Source of the DNA: JAQWQB01 sp047636995
GTDB taxonomy: Bacteria; Bacteroidota; Bacteroidia; Flavobacteriales_D; Sanyastnellaceae
Length of the DNA stretch: 28,384 bases
Assembly (NCBI GenBank): GCA_047636995.1
Contig: JBLIGQ010000037.1
Location: 1 to 28,384, forward strand
Reading direction: 5' to 3'
The translations under genes and the position numbers were made by a program. The notes under the pieces are model-generated. The model did no database searches. It saw only the letters and a program-made list of their open reading frames with translations, and was not told the DNA's origin. Positions 17,989-25,788 of this stretch are shown here, in pieces. How positions within the stretch are numbered: the first letter of the stretch is position 1; every line of letters starts with the position of its first letter.

Positions 17989-19028
17989 TCAAAAAAATCA
18001 TCAAAACGTTATTAACCCTGGCACTTCCGTTCGGGTTATATGTAGGAGGAGTGCTCTTATGGGGAACTATTTTCAACTACACCCCAAAAGAATTTACTCC
18101 CCTTTCCTCCTTTGGAATAGGTCATGAGACGCCAGATAGCACCTTCACCTTTGTTACATGGAACATCGGTTTTACAGGGCTGGGCGAAGAAACAGACTTC
18201 TTCTATGACGGAGGAAAGACCGTAACACAAACACCGCAGTTGGTAATGAAGAACCGAAATGGAATTCGTGACTTCATTGCTGCTCAAACAGATGTAGATT
18301 ACTTCCTCCTTCAAGAAGTGGATAGTTGTGCGAAGCGAAGTCACCATATAAATCAAATGCAATTCATTAGCGAAGTACTCCCAAATTACAGCTGGAGTTT
18401 TGGTAAGAACTACGACGTTGATTTTGTCCCAATGCCCCTTTCAGAGCCTATGGGCGCTGTGGTGTCAGGATTGTGTACGTACAGTCATTTCGACACGAAA
18501 GATCACCTTAGAACTGGATTCGATAGTCAATTCTCTTGGCCAACAAGCATCTTCTTTCTTGACCGGTGCTTTATTTCAGAACGGGTGGATCTTCAGAATG
18601 GAAAACAACTTGTTAGCATTAATACCCATTGTTCAGCCTATGATACGGCAGGAACAATGGTGGCGCAGGAAGTCAAGAAAATAATGGATTTTGCTGAAAA
18701 AGAATATCTAAAAGGCAACTACGTGGTCATTGGCGGAGATTGGAATCAATGTCCGCCTAACTATTCTCCCCAAGACAAAACGGGCGCTTACAATGAGTAC
18801 ATCCTATCTCCTGATCAACTGCCACAGGGATTTTCATGGAACGCAGATGCCACCACACCCACCAATCGGAAACTCAACACGGTTTATAACGCGAACAGTT
18901 ACACATCTGTGATTGACCATTTTGTGGTTAGTGCTAATTTAGAGGTGGAAGAAGTAAAAGTAATTGATTTACACTTCAAGTACTCTGACCATCAACCAGT
19001 TATGATAAAAGTGAGATTAGCTGACTAG
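17985..19028 (+). CDS. Membrane-anchored endonuclease/exonuclease/phosphatase-family protein
   Basis: A 347-residue protein with an N-terminal hydrophobic segment (about 5-30) that probably anchors it with the enzyme domain outside. The EEP-fold active-site residues are all present: N60 in VTWNIGF, E111 in LLQEVD, D252 and N254 in GGDWNQ, and D335-H336 in SDHQPVM. The family covers nucleases, sphingomyelinases and phosphoinositide phosphatases; membrane anchoring and coupling to a lipase-like hydrolase favour a phosphodiester lipid or a secreted nuclease role, but this is inference. The start overlaps the hydrolase stop by four bases. It is convergent with the 19025 gene, the two stops sharing CTAG. 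Confidence 0.85.
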   Translation: MIKKIIKTLLTLALPFGLYVGGVLLWGTIFNYTPKEFTPLSSFGIGHETPDSTFTFVTWNIGFTGLGEETDFFYDGGKTVTQTPQLVMKNRNGIRDFIAAQTDVDYFLLQEVDSCAKRSHHINQMQFISEVLPNYSWSFGKNYDVDFVPMPLSEPMGAVVSGLCTYSHFDTKDHLRTGFDSQFSWPTSIFFLDRCFISERVDLQNGKQLVSINTHCSAYDTAGTMVAQEVKKIMDFAEKEYLKGNYVVIGGDWNQCPPNYSPQDKTGAYNEYILSPDQLPQGFSWNADATTPTNRKLNTVYNANSYTSVIDHFVVSANLEVEEVKVIDLHFKYSDHQPVMIKVRLAD

Positions 19029-19396
19029 CGATTACCTAGCCAATCTCTTGTGATCCTTAGATTCAAATAACGCGCAAAAGCATGCGATGTGAGCATCCTC
19101 GGATTTAAAAAATCAATTGCTCCTAAGATGACATAATCTTGGTTCATGTGGTCATCCTCCTCACCGAACACTACAACATCTGCAGATGGAATGCGCCTCC
19201 TCAAATCTCCAATCAACAAGCGCTTTGGACTTTGTTCAATTTTCTGACTGTCAACCATGATTAAAACCCTGCCATCATGGCTGATCACCTTTTCAGGTAA
19301 AAGGTTTACGGTCAAATCAGTTGCTTCACTCACTTTCTTAGAAAGAAAGACGAATAGTGGCGCGTTGTTGCTTAGAATATATGCGTGCTTGTACAT
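19025..19396 (-). CDS. Hypothetical protein, possibly a degenerate receiver-like domain
   Basis: A 123-residue protein I cannot assign to a family. The order of predicted strands and helices suggests a flavodoxin- or receiver-like alpha/beta fold: a short first strand (AYILSN), a helix (FVFLSKKVSEA), a strand VLIMVDSQ holding an Asp near 50, a strand DVVVFGE, and a terminal GAIDFLNP that resembles the G-A-x-D-Y-L-x-K-P end of response-regulator receivers. The acidic pair expected after strand 1 is missing and the Lys of the K-P motif is replaced by Asn, so phosphotransfer would be unlikely. It stands alone on the minus strand, its stop overlapping the EEP gene stop. No obvious promoter. Confidence 0.6.
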   Translation of the reverse strand: MYKHAYILSNNAPLFVFLSKKVSEATDLTVNLLPEKVISHDGRVLIMVDSQKIEQSPKRLLIGDLRRRIPSADVVVFGEEDDHMNQDYVILGAIDFLNPRMLTSHAFARYLNLRITRDWLGNR

Positions 19397-19554
19397 GCTA
19401 TCTCCCTTTTCAATTGTTGTACCACCAATCGTAAATACCTGAATACCTGAATCTTACATAAAACACCCATCTCAGAACTATCCTACTCCTGTACTTTCAA
19501 TCTCAATTTGGGAAAGTCCCCTATACCCTGTTTGAGGTATTTAAGTCGTTTAGC

Positions 19555-19589
19555 CAAATTTGTTAACCACTGTATCAGTGATAGTTAAC
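19555..19589. promoter_or_regulatory. Candidate operator: paired GTTAAC sites flanking a hairpin
   Basis: Two identical, self-complementary GTTAAC hexamers at 19562-19567 and 19584-19589 lie 22 bases apart, about two helical turns. Between them sits a perfect CACTG-TAT-CAGTG hairpin (19568-19580). The first hexamer overlaps a promoter-like CAAATTTG at 19555-19562. The position, about 100 bases upstream of the uptake operon, fits a regulator binding site. The regulator is unknown. Confidence 0.35.
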
Positions 19590-19645
19590 TGTAATATCGA
19601 AGAAAATCACCTAAACGAGGTATTTCCTAGTCATGACTTCCTCCG

Positions 19646-19653
19646 CACTTTTG
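19646..19653 (+). promoter_or_regulatory. Probable -7 box of the DUF4856-imelysin-HTTM-receptor operon
   Basis: CACTTTTG matches nAnnTTTG and is followed by CAG, as at the rluE start. It lies 33 bases before the lipoprotein ATG at 19686. Its position argues against the upstream in-frame ATG at 19560. Confidence 0.45.
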
Positions 19654-19685
19654 CAGTGTTATTTAAAATCAGTCTAAAGAAAGAA

Positions 19686-20822
19686 ATGAAGAAGTTAATC
19701 CTCCCCCTTTTTGCAGTTGCTATCACACTAAACGCCTGTAAAAAAGACAATAAAGAAGTAGAATTGGTAGGAACCGAACCAGAAGTTACATGTAACACAG
19801 GTTCATACTGTTTTCTGCGCGACGGCAACACTACGGTTGACTATGCAGGACAAACAGCGCGCTTAAACCAATTAGAAGAGCTTACAACGTACATGAAATC
19901 TGGAAACACACCTAACACCGTACTGGACTTAGATGTGTTGAACGACATGTTTTCAAATGCAGATGGTGCTGGTTCAATCCATTTCTCTGCGGACGCTGCA
20001 GCAAGCGGAAAGCAGTTAGAAAATAAGTGTTTCCTTGGAACCATTGATAGCTACTATGACTACTTCCTAGCGATTGAAATAGCGTCTATGAGTATTACAG
20101 CAGGATCAAATGGTGTTGCTGGTGTGGTAACGAGTACCGTTAATAGTAGCAAGCAGTATTTGTTGGACGAAAATGGCTTCGAACACATTCAATTAATTGA
20201 GAAAGGATTGATGGGCGATGTGTTCTACTTTCAAGCAACAGATACCTACCTGGTTGGAACTGAAAATGGAAACTATGACAACGTAGCCATTGCTGATGCT
20301 GCCGCAGGAAAGTACTACACAGAAGCTGAGCATAAGTTCGACGAAGCTTTTGGATACTTTGGAGTTTCATCAGATTTCCCTACCAACACCGAAGGCGTTA
20401 GATTTCACGGAAAATATTGCAACGCTCGAGACGCTGCCTTAGGAACCAATGCGATCATGGATGCGTTCATAGGTTGTAGAACAGCCATCACAGCCAATAC
20501 AGATGTAGCCCCTTTCACCGCTGCGCTTCGAACAGAATGGCACAGAACAATTGCTGGTACCGCAATTAGCTACCTGAAACTTGCGAAGGAAAACATCAAT
20601 GATCCGGCTATCAAATGCCATGAATTAAGCGAAGCATATGCCTTCATTGGTAACCTTCTTCACAACACGCCTGAATTAGCTCTAACACCTGCCCAGGTTC
20701 AAGAGGCCAGAGATCTGATGGGATCAAATTTCTATGATACAACTGAAGATGAGTTGGACGCTACCATCTCATTCCTCATTGACAACACACTTATTGAATT
20801 CATTGACCTTATAAGCCTATAA
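19686..20822 (+). CDS. DUF4856-type surface or periplasmic lipoprotein
   Basis: A 378-residue predicted lipoprotein. The signal sequence MKKLILPLFAVAITLNAC ends in a lipobox with Cys18, followed by a charged KKDNKE spacer. The body opens with a VDYAGQTARLNQLEELTTYM segment, the hallmark I associate with DUF4856, and is largely helical. A pair of Cys (CNTGSYC) after the spacer and further Cys (KCFLG, YCNARD, GCR, KCHE) may form disulfides. The start at 19686 is chosen over 19560 because it directly precedes the signal sequence and lies after the promoter box. It is the first gene of a four-gene operon; the imelysin-like gene begins 2 bases after its stop. In Bacteroidota these two families often travel together beside TonB receptors, suggesting metal or haem handling. 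Exact role unknown. Confidence 0.78.
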   Translation: MKKLILPLFAVAITLNACKKDNKEVELVGTEPEVTCNTGSYCFLRDGNTTVDYAGQTARLNQLEELTTYMKSGNTPNTVLDLDVLNDMFSNADGAGSIHFSADAAASGKQLENKCFLGTIDSYYDYFLAIEIASMSITAGSNGVAGVVTSTVNSSKQYLLDENGFEHIQLIEKGLMGDVFYFQATDTYLVGTENGNYDNVAIADAAAGKYYTEAEHKFDEAFGYFGVSSDFPTNTEGVRFHGKYCNARDAALGTNAIMDAFIGCRTAITANTDVAPFTAALRTEWHRTIAGTAISYLKLAKENINDPAIKCHELSEAYAFIGNLLHNTPELALTPAQVQEARDLMGSNFYDTTEDELDATISFLIDNTLIEFIDLISL

Positions 20823-20824
20823 TC

Positions 20825-21910
20825 ATGAGATTTAGCAATTCACTTCTGTTTCTCTTTGTCATTGCATGTTCCTCATGCTCAGATTGCAATGGTGATTCTG
20901 AGTTTGAAGACGATGTAACCCTTTATGCAGAGCAGCTAACTTATCTGAACCAAGATGTAATTTCACCTGCGCTCACAGATGCTTCAATGCGTGCTTCAGA
21001 ATTGAACGAAGCCATTTCAGTATTTGCGATTGATGTGAATGCAAACACCTTAGCCTCTGCACAAACAGCGCTTAAAACCGCTTGGAAATCGTTCCAAAGC
21101 TTATCACCATTGCGTTTTGGTCCGGGAGAAGATTTGATCCCTTCGATCAATACCTTCCCTACCAATGGCAATGCCCTGCAAGAGTTTGTAGAATCAGGAG
21201 AGTATGTAAATCCGTCAGATGACGAGCAAGGATTCCCTGCGCTTGATTGGTTGCTAAATGAAGATCAACTAACAGATGACGAGATCATTGAGCTGTTCTC
21301 AGACGCCACAACCGGTGAGAGTCGCCGCAACATTCTTGTTCTTTGTTCAGCTAATATTTTAGCGGTTACAACTGCCATAGAAACAGGTTGGCTTAACGGA
21401 TATGCTTCCACCTTCGTTAATGCCGCTGGCGCTAGTGCCGGTTCTGGAATGAGCCTGTATGTCAATAACCTAGTTCAAAACTTTGAAACGCTAAAGCGAA
21501 ACAAAATTGCCCTGCCACTGGGGCTATTAACACTTGATATTCCACTTCCAGACAAAGTAGAGGTTTACCATGGCGGCTATTCTATTGAAATGGCTTTGGT
21601 TCATTTAGCAGCCGTAAAACACGGTTTTGTGGGAGAAGAAGGACGTGGAATCAAAGCGCTACTAGATGAATTGGGTGCATTCCATGACGCTTCTCAGATG
21701 AACCTCTCAGATGCTATTTTGACCCAGCTTGAAGAAGCAGAAGTAGCATTGGCTTTGGTGCCAGATCCATTGAGCTCAACCATTGAATCAGACCCTGCAA
21801 TTGTTCAAGCAGCGTATGACGAATTGCAAGAAGCAGTGGTATTGCTCAAAGCAGACCTTCCTTCTGCGCTAGGTATCAGTATTACGTTCACAGACAACGA
21901 CGGTGATTAA
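20825..21910 (+). CDS. Imelysin-like lipoprotein (peptidase M75 / EfeO-like family)
   Basis: A 361-residue lipoprotein: signal MRFSNSLLFLFVIAC with lipobox Cys15 (a second Cys at 18). The mature chain is helix-rich with two halves typical of imelysin-like proteins: KTAWKSFQSLSPLRFGPGEDLIPSINTFP in the first, then GFPALDWLLN where the family normally has G-x-H-x-x-E, and a second-half ETLKRNKIALPLGLLTLD block with YHGGYSIEMALVHLAAV. The His and Glu of the family motif are replaced by Pro and Asp, so a metalloprotease function is doubtful. Many relatives are iron-regulated and thought to bind metal or ligand. It lies between the DUF4856 lipoprotein gene and the HTTM gene, whose GTG start overlaps its end by 8 bases. 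Confidence 0.82.
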   Translation: MRFSNSLLFLFVIACSSCSDCNGDSEFEDDVTLYAEQLTYLNQDVISPALTDASMRASELNEAISVFAIDVNANTLASAQTALKTAWKSFQSLSPLRFGPGEDLIPSINTFPTNGNALQEFVESGEYVNPSDDEQGFPALDWLLNEDQLTDDEIIELFSDATTGESRRNILVLCSANILAVTTAIETGWLNGYASTFVNAAGASAGSGMSLYVNNLVQNFETLKRNKIALPLGLLTLDIPLPDKVEVYHGGYSIEMALVHLAAVKHGFVGEEGRGIKALLDELGAFHDASQMNLSDAILTQLEEAEVALALVPDPLSSTIESDPAIVQAAYDELQEAVVLLKADLPSALGISITFTDNDGD

Positions 21911-23261
21911 ATTATTTAGCAACATATTGAAATGGTTTTATGATCCTGTTTCCATTTATCCGCTGGTCACCATGAGGGTGGTTTTCGGCGGAATAATGGC
22001 TTTCAGCATCGCTCGCTTTTGGCACAACGGTTGGATAGAATCTCTCTACATCCAACCGTTGTTTCATTTTTCATGGTTCGGTCTTGATTTCATTCAACCG
22101 CTTCCAGGAGTGGGCATGTACATCGTCTTCGCTTTGCTGTTTATCAGCGCACTTTTCATCATGCTGGGACTCTTCTTTCGGATTGCAGCTCCTGCGTTTT
22201 TCTTGCTCTTTACTTACGTTGAACTGATCGATAAAACGCCTTACCTAAACCACTACTATTTCATCAGTATAGTGGCCCTTCTTCTGTGCTTCACCTCAGC
22301 AAACAAAGCCTTGAGCATAGATGTCAAAATTGGTTTAGCCAAGAAGTCTCTTACACCTAGATATCAGGTTGTTATGTTTATTATACAACTTTGTGTTGTT
22401 TACTTTTTCGCTGGCTTCGCGAAGCTCAATACGAGTTGGTTAATAGAGGCAATGCCCATGCAAATTTGGTTGCCCGCAAGAGCAGACATGCCCCTAGTGG
22501 GAAGTCTTTTTCGCCTGCCTGAAACGGCTTATGTCTTTAGTTGGGCAGGAGCACTTTATGACCTAACCATCCCCTTTTTGCTTTTGCTGACACGCACACG
22601 AAAACTGGCCTATCTGGCTGTGGTTGTGTTCCATTTATTGACTTGGTACTTGTTCCAAATAGGGATGTTCCCATGGATTATGATCGGAATGACTTTGATC
22701 TTTTTTCCCTCCAATTACCACGAACGCTTCTGGTCACGTTTTACCGCAATAAACAATGTTCCGATTGACAATCCTGTGACACGCATATCTCTTACTATGA
22801 AGATCTTTGCGGTATTTTTAGGGATTCACTTTATGCTCCAGCTTGCCATTCCATTGCGCAGTCATTTCCTCACAGAAAATGTCTTCTGGGACGAAGCGGG
22901 CTACCGGTTCTCTTGGAGAGTCATGCTCATGGAAAAGGCCGGTTACGTGAGTTTTACGATTGAAGACGGCTCCTCTGGAAAGCGGATGATTGTTGAACCG
23001 TCTGATTACCTCACCCAGCTGCAGGAGATTCAGATGAGCACACAACCAGATATGATTCTGCAATTTGTGCAATTATTAGAAAAAGACCTTAAGCTTAAAG
23101 GGGTTTCGGCTCCAAAAATCTTTGCTGACAGTTACGTCACGTTGAATGGGTCAGGAAGCAAGCGTTTTGTTGATCCTACAATCGACTTAACAACTATTGC
23201 CCAAAGCACTCCTCGCAGCGATTGGCTGCTTGCAGAACACGCTCAATTTATTGAAAAGTGA
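21903..23261 (+). CDS. HTTM-domain membrane protein (vitamin K-dependent gamma-carboxylase-like)
   Basis: A 452-residue integral membrane protein starting at GTG (MIKLFSNILKWFYDP) and overlapping the imelysin gene by 8 bases; no earlier in-frame ATG is compatible. About eight hydrophobic segments lie between 20 and 315, followed by a soluble C-terminal part of about 135 residues. Two signatures of the HTTM/gamma-carboxylase superfamily are visible: LNHYYF with H117 and FFAGFAKLNTSW with K174. From memory these align with His160 and the catalytic-base Lys218 of human GGCX. The family includes vitamin K-dependent carboxylases and many bacterial proteins of unknown reaction. Co-transcription with surface lipoproteins and a receptor suggests it modifies, or helps deliver, one of them; that is inference. 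Confidence 0.83.
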   Translation: MIKLFSNILKWFYDPVSIYPLVTMRVVFGGIMAFSIARFWHNGWIESLYIQPLFHFSWFGLDFIQPLPGVGMYIVFALLFISALFIMLGLFFRIAAPAFFLLFTYVELIDKTPYLNHYYFISIVALLLCFTSANKALSIDVKIGLAKKSLTPRYQVVMFIIQLCVVYFFAGFAKLNTSWLIEAMPMQIWLPARADMPLVGSLFRLPETAYVFSWAGALYDLTIPFLLLLTRTRKLAYLAVVVFHLLTWYLFQIGMFPWIMIGMTLIFFPSNYHERFWSRFTAINNVPIDNPVTRISLTMKIFAVFLGIHFMLQLAIPLRSHFLTENVFWDEAGYRFSWRVMLMEKAGYVSFTIEDGSSGKRMIVEPSDYLTQLQEIQMSTQPDMILQFVQLLEKDLKLKGVSAPKIFADSYVTLNGSGSKRFVDPTIDLTTIAQSTPRSDWLLAEHAQFIEK

Positions 23262-25690
23262 GTTGGTTCCGACTACATATCGCCCTCATTGGAACTTTGC
23301 TTTCGCTTTCGTCTTTTGCGAATGATAAGCTAGACCTCAGCTTGCATGTTGTAGATGAACGAACGAACGAACCACTTCCCATGGCCACAGTCTTGGTCAA
23401 TTACGTTCAGGGATTTGTAACTGACGAATTCGGAACTGTACGCATTCCGGCTCAGAAAGGCACTACCTTCTTACAGATCAGCTATGTTGGCTACATTCGA
23501 ATAGACACCTTAATAAGCGCGAACCAAAGCCAGGCCTTGACTTTTCAAATGAAACTTCTACAACTAGGAACGGCTGAAATCATTGGGGATCTAGATCCTT
23601 TCAACCGTATGCCGAATGTGAGCGTAGACAACTTCACTATATATGCGGGTAAAAAAGCAGACATTATTCGTCCGTCTAATATTTCTGTAAGCGGCGCCAA
23701 CAGCACAGCTAGGCAAATTTTCGCCCAGGTAGCTGGCCTCAATATATTCGAAAGCAATGACGGCGGATTGCAATTGAGCATCGGTGGTAGAGGCCTCAAT
23801 CCGAACCGAACAGCCAATTTCAACACCCGTCAGAATGGGTATGATATCTCAGCTGATCCCTTGGGTTACCCTGAAAGCTACTACGCCCCTCCCATGCAGG
23901 CGGTGGAAAAAATTGAATTGATTAGAGGTGCAGCAAGCCTGCAGTTCGGACCGCAGTTTGGTGGCATGTTGAACTTCGACCTTATTGACCCTTCCAAACG
24001 AAAGATCGGAGTGATCTCTGAGCAATCAGTGGCTTCATTCGGTCTATTTTCCAGTTTCAATGCCGTAGGAGGTACTATAAAGAAAACCAACTACTTGGCA
24101 TATTACCAGCGCAAAACGGGCGATGGCTGGCGAGCGAACAGTTCCTTTGAAGCAAATAACATGCATTTTTCTGTGGGGCGAAATATCTCAGGGAACGGCC
24201 AGGTGAACCTTGAGTGGACCTATTATGATTATGTAGCGCAGCAGGCAGGCGGATTAACAGATGTTCAATTCGAACGCGATCCTTCTCAATCAATAAGAGA
24301 GCGCAATTGGTTCAAAGTACGCTGGAACCTACTGGCGATGCCCTATGAACAAAACTTAAATCAACGCACTCGGATTCAAATTAAGCCCTTTATGTTAATT
24401 GCATCCAGAGATGCCCTTGGTTTTTTAGGGCGAATCTCTCGTGTAGACCCAATGCAAGAACGCGACCTCATCAGCGGTACTTTCAACAACTGGGGCGTGG
24501 AAGGAAGGATACGCCACAACTACATGATTGGGTCAGAACTTGCCACTTTGGTAATTGGCGGTAGGTACTTCGATGGGAATACGCAAAGCATTCAGGGAAT
24601 GGCCAATGCTGAACGCGGACCTGACTTTACGTTTGGAAGTTCTGATGCCTTCAACGGTTCAGACTACAAATTCAACAATCGGAATACCGCCTTCTTCGCT
24701 GAACAAGTTTTCCGTTTTAAGGATAAATGGACTGTCACTCCGGGCCTTCGTTATGAAAACATTTTCACTTCTTCAGATGGCAATTATACCGAAGTACTTC
24801 GAGATGGTGCAGGTAACATTCTTCCGTCCTACCCCCGCACCTACTTTGAATCAGATACGCGTTCACGGAACATACTTCTAGCAGGAATTGGCGTTGCTAG
24901 AAAGTTCAAGAACCGTCGTGAAGTCTACGTCAATGTTTCAAAGAATTATAGAGGAATCAACTTCAGTGACATTCGCATTGTCAATCCAAACCAGGTTGTT
25001 GACCCCAACATTAAAGATGAACGTGGATACACGGCTGATCTGGGTTTCAGAGGGGTGATCAGCGATTGGATGAGTCTAGATGCTTCGGCCTTCTTCCTTG
25101 CCTACAAAGATAAAATAGGCAATTCATTGGAGTCTGTTTTCGTGAGTCCTGCACTGGGTAATCAGCTCGCTCAAGTGCGAAAGAACATTTCGAACGCCTA
25201 CACTGCTGGAATAGAATTCACGTCAGAAATAGACCTTTTACCAGCATTAGGACGGAAGTCTAAAAACCAAGTGCGCTGGTTTACAAACGTTGCACACATT
25301 CGCTCTAAATACATTGCGCCTGAAGACCCTTCAATTGATGGCAACGCGGTAGAATATGTTCCTGAATGGAATGTGAAAACAGGCCTTAACATCAAATGGA
25401 AGAGTTTCAGCTTCTCTTACCAATTCAGCCTAATCACTGAGCAATTCACAGATGCATCAAACGCTCCTGAAGGTAGCGACCCCAATGCGGTTGTAGGTGC
25501 CATTCCAGCTTATTCGATCCAAGATTTCAACTTCGGATACAAAAGAGCGAAATGGTCTATCAATGCCGGAGTAGACAATTTTCTAGATACCTCCTACTTT
25601 ACGAGGCGCGCTTCTGGATATCCAGGTCCGGGAATAATTCCTGCTGACCCAAGAAACCTCTGGGTAAGTCTGAAATTGGACATCTGGTAG
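23258..25690 (+). CDS. TonB-dependent outer membrane receptor, FecA-like
   Basis: An 810-residue receptor for TonB-driven uptake. It starts at GTG, sharing GTGA with the HTTM stop, and has a signal peptide (to about residue 22). Residues about 25-105 form a CarboxypepD_reg-like beta domain (VVDERTNEPLPMATV...FVTDEFG). The plug follows (about 125-245), with PSNISVSGANSTARQIF, SIGGRGLNPNRTANFNTR, VEKIELIRGAASLQFGPQFGG. The C-terminal 560 residues are a barrel ending in LWVSLKLDIW with an aromatic last residue. The plug's RGLNPNRT...ISADPLGYPESYYAPP block is what I associate with ferric-dicitrate-type (FecA) receptors, so iron chelate uptake is the leading idea; other ligands remain possible. 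It is the last gene of the operon. Confidence 0.9.
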   Translation: MSWFRLHIALIGTLLSLSSFANDKLDLSLHVVDERTNEPLPMATVLVNYVQGFVTDEFGTVRIPAQKGTTFLQISYVGYIRIDTLISANQSQALTFQMKLLQLGTAEIIGDLDPFNRMPNVSVDNFTIYAGKKADIIRPSNISVSGANSTARQIFAQVAGLNIFESNDGGLQLSIGGRGLNPNRTANFNTRQNGYDISADPLGYPESYYAPPMQAVEKIELIRGAASLQFGPQFGGMLNFDLIDPSKRKIGVISEQSVASFGLFSSFNAVGGTIKKTNYLAYYQRKTGDGWRANSSFEANNMHFSVGRNISGNGQVNLEWTYYDYVAQQAGGLTDVQFERDPSQSIRERNWFKVRWNLLAMPYEQNLNQRTRIQIKPFMLIASRDALGFLGRISRVDPMQERDLISGTFNNWGVEGRIRHNYMIGSELATLVIGGRYFDGNTQSIQGMANAERGPDFTFGSSDAFNGSDYKFNNRNTAFFAEQVFRFKDKWTVTPGLRYENIFTSSDGNYTEVLRDGAGNILPSYPRTYFESDTRSRNILLAGIGVARKFKNRREVYVNVSKNYRGINFSDIRIVNPNQVVDPNIKDERGYTADLGFRGVISDWMSLDASAFFLAYKDKIGNSLESVFVSPALGNQLAQVRKNISNAYTAGIEFTSEIDLLPALGRKSKNQVRWFTNVAHIRSKYIAPEDPSIDGNAVEYVPEWNVKTGLNIKWKSFSFSYQFSLITEQFTDASNAPEGSDPNAVVGAIPAYSIQDFNFGYKRAKWSINAGVDNFLDTSYFTRRASGYPGPGIIPADPRNLWVSLKLDIW

Positions 25691-25754
25691 CTAAGAAATC
25701 ACAATTCCAGACCAACAGCATTAAATTCGTGATAAAGTCCACAATTCAAGGTAC

Positions 25755-25762
25755 TAAATTTG
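25755..25762 (+). promoter_or_regulatory. -7 promoter box for the HYR-like secreted protein gene
   Basis: TAAATTTG is a perfect TAnnTTTG box, 26 bases before the ATG at 25789. No clear TTG at the -33 position. Confidence 0.55.
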
Positions 25763-25788
25763 TGTTCTCTTAGAGTAAGAAGAAAACT

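Noticed and set aside
19560..19685. N-terminal extension of the DUF4856 lipoprotein
   Set aside because: It would place 42 residues before the lipoprotein signal and start upstream of the likely promoter box.
19397..19685. tRNA or small RNA gene in the 289-base gap
   Set aside because: No cloverleaf or acceptor-stem pairing could be found; only the promoter and operator candidates are supported.
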